Shown here: positions 13,237 through 14,441 of the stretch, piece by piece | Layout: each line of letters opens with the position of its first letter | Numbering within the stretch: the first letter of the stretch is position 1 | DNA from: an uncultured Spirochaetales bacterium | GTDB lineage: Bacteria; Spirochaetota; Spirochaetia; Sphaerochaetales; Sphaerochaetaceae | NCBI GenBank assembly: GCA_949292445.1 | Contig: CASEZU010000083.1 | Location: forward strand, 1-14,441 | DNA length: 14,441 nt | Direction of reading: 5' to 3' | Program-made: the position numbers and the translations under genes | The notes under the pieces: model-generated | What the model was told of the DNA's origin: nothing | The model's input: only the letters and a program-made list of their open reading frames with translations | The model's database searches: none

Positions 13237-13301
13237 CGTAAAGCATGTGTTAAATCCATGTAAACCGGAAAGACCAACGGAAAGTGTTAGGAATGTGTTA
13301 A
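13237..13301 (-). promoter_or_regulatory. Pho-box-like TTHACA repeats upstream of the PiT gene
   Basis: On the minus strand TTTACA (13259-13264), TTAACA (13248-13253) and TTTACG (13237-13242) follow each other at exactly 11-base steps. A further pair, TTAACA (13296-13301) and CTAACA (13285-13290), has the same 11-base step farther upstream. This resembles the Bacillus PhoP binding site (TTHACA repeats with about five-base spacers). TTTACA could also be a -35 box for TACGAT (13235-13240) at 18 bases. Confidence 0.5.
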
Positions 13302-13321
13302 ATCGTATCTGCCCGGACCTC

Positions 13322-13327
13322 TATAAT
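13322..13327 (+). promoter_or_regulatory. -10 box for the amino-acid ABC transporter leader
   Basis: A perfect TATAAT on the plus strand predicts a start near 13334. The best -35 match is weak (TTAAAT at 13298-13303, 18 bases away) and overlaps one of the TTHACA repeats. No other strong promoter is seen before the permease gene. Confidence 0.4.
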
Positions 13328-13573
13328 CTTTGTTTTTTCACCTTAACAGCTTTTGGTGCAATGAATTGCAGCATGAGTATCATGAAAGGCCTGCAGCAAG
13401 CGCCTCTTACGGGAAGGATGAGCAATCTCTCCCTGCACATGCATTTGCTGAATCCGTGAGTTTGTATTATCTTTCAGACGCTGTGGTGGTACGTGTCAGA
13501 CCGTATCTTTTCTTTACAGGCCCCTGCGGCTCAGAGGAGTGTTATTGCATGACAATATATGGAGGTGACCGGA
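13328..13573 (+). other. Long untranslated leader before the amino-acid ABC genes
   Basis: About 245 bases without a clear gene. A possible short reading frame runs from ATG 13361 to TGA 13459 (32 codons, five of them Met), with only a weak GGTG before it. The near-palindrome TGCAATGAATTGCA lies at 13357-13370. GGGA/TCCC and CAGCAA/TTGCTG short pairings are present, but I do not recognise a known riboswitch or T-box. The segment ends in the strong ribosome binding site GGAGGTGA (13561-13568) of the permease. Confidence 0.4.
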
Positions 13574-14239
13574 ATGAGTGAGCGGCTTTTGGAGATACTT
13601 GCGGATTCATTCCTCAAGATCCTGATACCGGGACTGACGGTCACAATACCGCTGACGGTAATTTCCTTCGCGCTCGCCCTGGTCATCGCCATCATAGTGG
13701 CGCTGATACAGTTCGCGAAAGTGAGGGTTCTGAAGGATATTGCCCGTTTCTATGTCTGGGTTATAAGAGGCACGCCGCTTCTTGTCCAGCTTTTCGTCGT
13801 TTTCTACGGCCTGCCGAGCATAGGGATCCTGATCGATCCATTCCCTGCAGCGGTCATCGTCTTCGCGATAAACGAGGGCGCATACTGTGCGGAGACTATC
13901 AGGGCAGGGCTTGAGGCTGTTCCCTACGGACAGATGGAGGCAGGAGAATGTGTCGGCATGTCATATATGCAGATAATGAGGAGGATCCTGCTGCCGCAGG
14001 CGCTGCGCATATCATTCCCGACACTTGCGAACTCCATCATCTCGATGACAAAGGACACATCGCTTGCTGCCAACATAACTGTAACGGAGATGTTCATGGC
14101 CACGCAGAGGATTGTAGCCAGGACATATGAGCCTCTTGCTCTCTATATCGAAGTCGGTCTTATCTATCTTATTTTCTGCACCGTCCTCACAAGGCTGCAG
14201 AGATACGGAGAGAAGAAACTGGGGAGGTACGGGATATGA
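13574..14239 (+). CDS. Polar amino-acid ABC transporter permease
   Basis: A 221-residue inner-membrane permease of the HisM/GlnP type (three-gene amino-acid importers). About five hydrophobic segments are present. Conserved marks are the N-terminal GLTVTIPLTVISFALAL, RGTPLLVQLFVVFYGLP (65-81), NEGAYCAETIRAGLEAVP and the EAA loop EAGECVGMSYMQIMRRILLPQ (122-142) that docks on the ATPase. DTSLAANITVTEMF and ARTYEPLALYIEVGLIY near the end resemble cystine permeases (TcyB/YecS type), but the substrate is not settled. ATG 13574 is chosen because GGAGGTGA ends five bases upstream; an ATG at 13559 precedes that site and is not used. The stop overlaps the ATPase start in ATGA (14236-14239), indicating translational coupling. 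The solute-binding protein is not in the window and may lie downstream. Confidence 0.93.
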   Translation: MSERLLEILADSFLKILIPGLTVTIPLTVISFALALVIAIIVALIQFAKVRVLKDIARFYVWVIRGTPLLVQLFVVFYGLPSIGILIDPFPAAVIVFAINEGAYCAETIRAGLEAVPYGQMEAGECVGMSYMQIMRRILLPQALRISFPTLANSIISMTKDTSLAANITVTEMFMATQRIVARTYEPLALYIEVGLIYLIFCTVLTRLQRYGEKKLGRYGI

Positions 14240-14441
14240 TCCTGAGGATAGAAGACATACATAAGTCATTCGGCAGTCTCAATGTCCTCAGCGGCATAGA
14301 CCTGAGCGTGGAAAAGGGGGATGTAGTGGCGCTTCTGGGGCCGAGCGGCAGCGGCAAGACGACGCTCCTCAGGTGCATGAACTGCCTGGAGACCCCTGAC
14401 AAGGGCATAATGGAGTTCGCCGGGCACAGATATGACCTTGC
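14236..14441 (+). CDS. Amino-acid ABC transporter ATP-binding protein (3' partial)
   Basis: The first 68 codons of an ABC ATPase of the GlnQ/HisP type, cut by the window end. The start reads MILRIEDIHKSFGSLNVLSGIDL, with the A-loop-type aromatic in KSFG, and the Walker A motif GPSGSGKTT lies at residues 35-43, followed by LLRCMNCLETPDKG, as in polar amino-acid importers. The Q-loop, signature and Walker B lie beyond the window. The ATG overlaps the permease stop by four bases, and GGAGG (14223-14227) is the ribosome binding site within the permease 3' end. It energises uptake by the adjacent permease on the cytoplasmic side. Confidence 0.95.
   Translation, partial: MILRIEDIHKSFGSLNVLSGIDLSVEKGDVVALLGPSGSGKTTLLRCMNCLETPDKGIMEFAGHRYDL

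Noticed and set aside
13361..13459. 32-codon Met-rich frame as a confirmed leader peptide gene
   Set aside because: Only a weak GGTG precedes it and no attenuator hairpin with a T run follows; kept only as a low-weight observation.
13330..13581. An 83-codon plus-strand frame in the leader of the ABC permease
   Set aside because: It begins at a TTG without a ribosome binding site, resembles no family and runs over the permease start; probably chance.

Overview
The window looks like chromosomal DNA of a spirochaete-like bacterium (Treponema/Sphaerochaeta-type relatives are my best guess). The reasons are a compact rpmF-acpP-rnc cluster, an isoleucyl-tRNA synthetase of about 1040 residues of the eukaryote-like type 2 class, a short-signal lipoprotein, moderate-to-high G+C in the genes and AT-rich spacers. 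The lineage is inferred; no rRNA or other marker is present. Most of the window is housekeeping DNA. I see no phage, IS element, CRISPR array, tRNA or rRNA.

Layout, left to right. (1) The 3' end of a secreted PepSY-repeat protein (1-508, +) with a strong intrinsic terminator. (2) An AT-rich spacer with a C8 tract and nested inverted repeats (547-718). (3) Two minus-strand genes, a MATE exporter and a small cyclophilin-fold protein. (4) Divergent from MATE, the rpmF-acpP-rnc operon (2721-3896, +). (5) A class II CCA/poly(A) nucleotidyltransferase (minus), whose 3' end overlaps rnc by 29 bases. (6) A plus-strand operon ileS - lipoprotein - FmdB zinc ribbon - trpS (5315-10477), closed by a terminator. 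(7) A CmpB-like membrane protein (plus) that abuts, stop codon to stop codon, the DUF47 partner of a PiT phosphate transporter (minus operon, 11526-13211). (8) A leader of about 250 bases, then the start of a polar amino-acid ABC importer (permease, ATPase cut by the window end).

The genes serve translation (L32, IleRS, TrpRS, tRNA 3'-end maintenance, RNase III), lipid synthesis (ACP) and transport (phosphate, amino acids, MATE export). No undescribed multi-gene system is evident. The more novel signals are regulatory. Three genes without a Shine-Dalgarno site (MATE, cca, CmpB-like) each carry a TATCAT -10 box 6-8 bases before the ATG, which predicts leaderless mRNAs. Upstream of the PiT gene are TTHACA repeats at exact 11-base spacing, resembling a Bacillus-type Pho box. 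Two tail-to-tail gene pairs place both stop codons inside one inverted repeat or palindrome.
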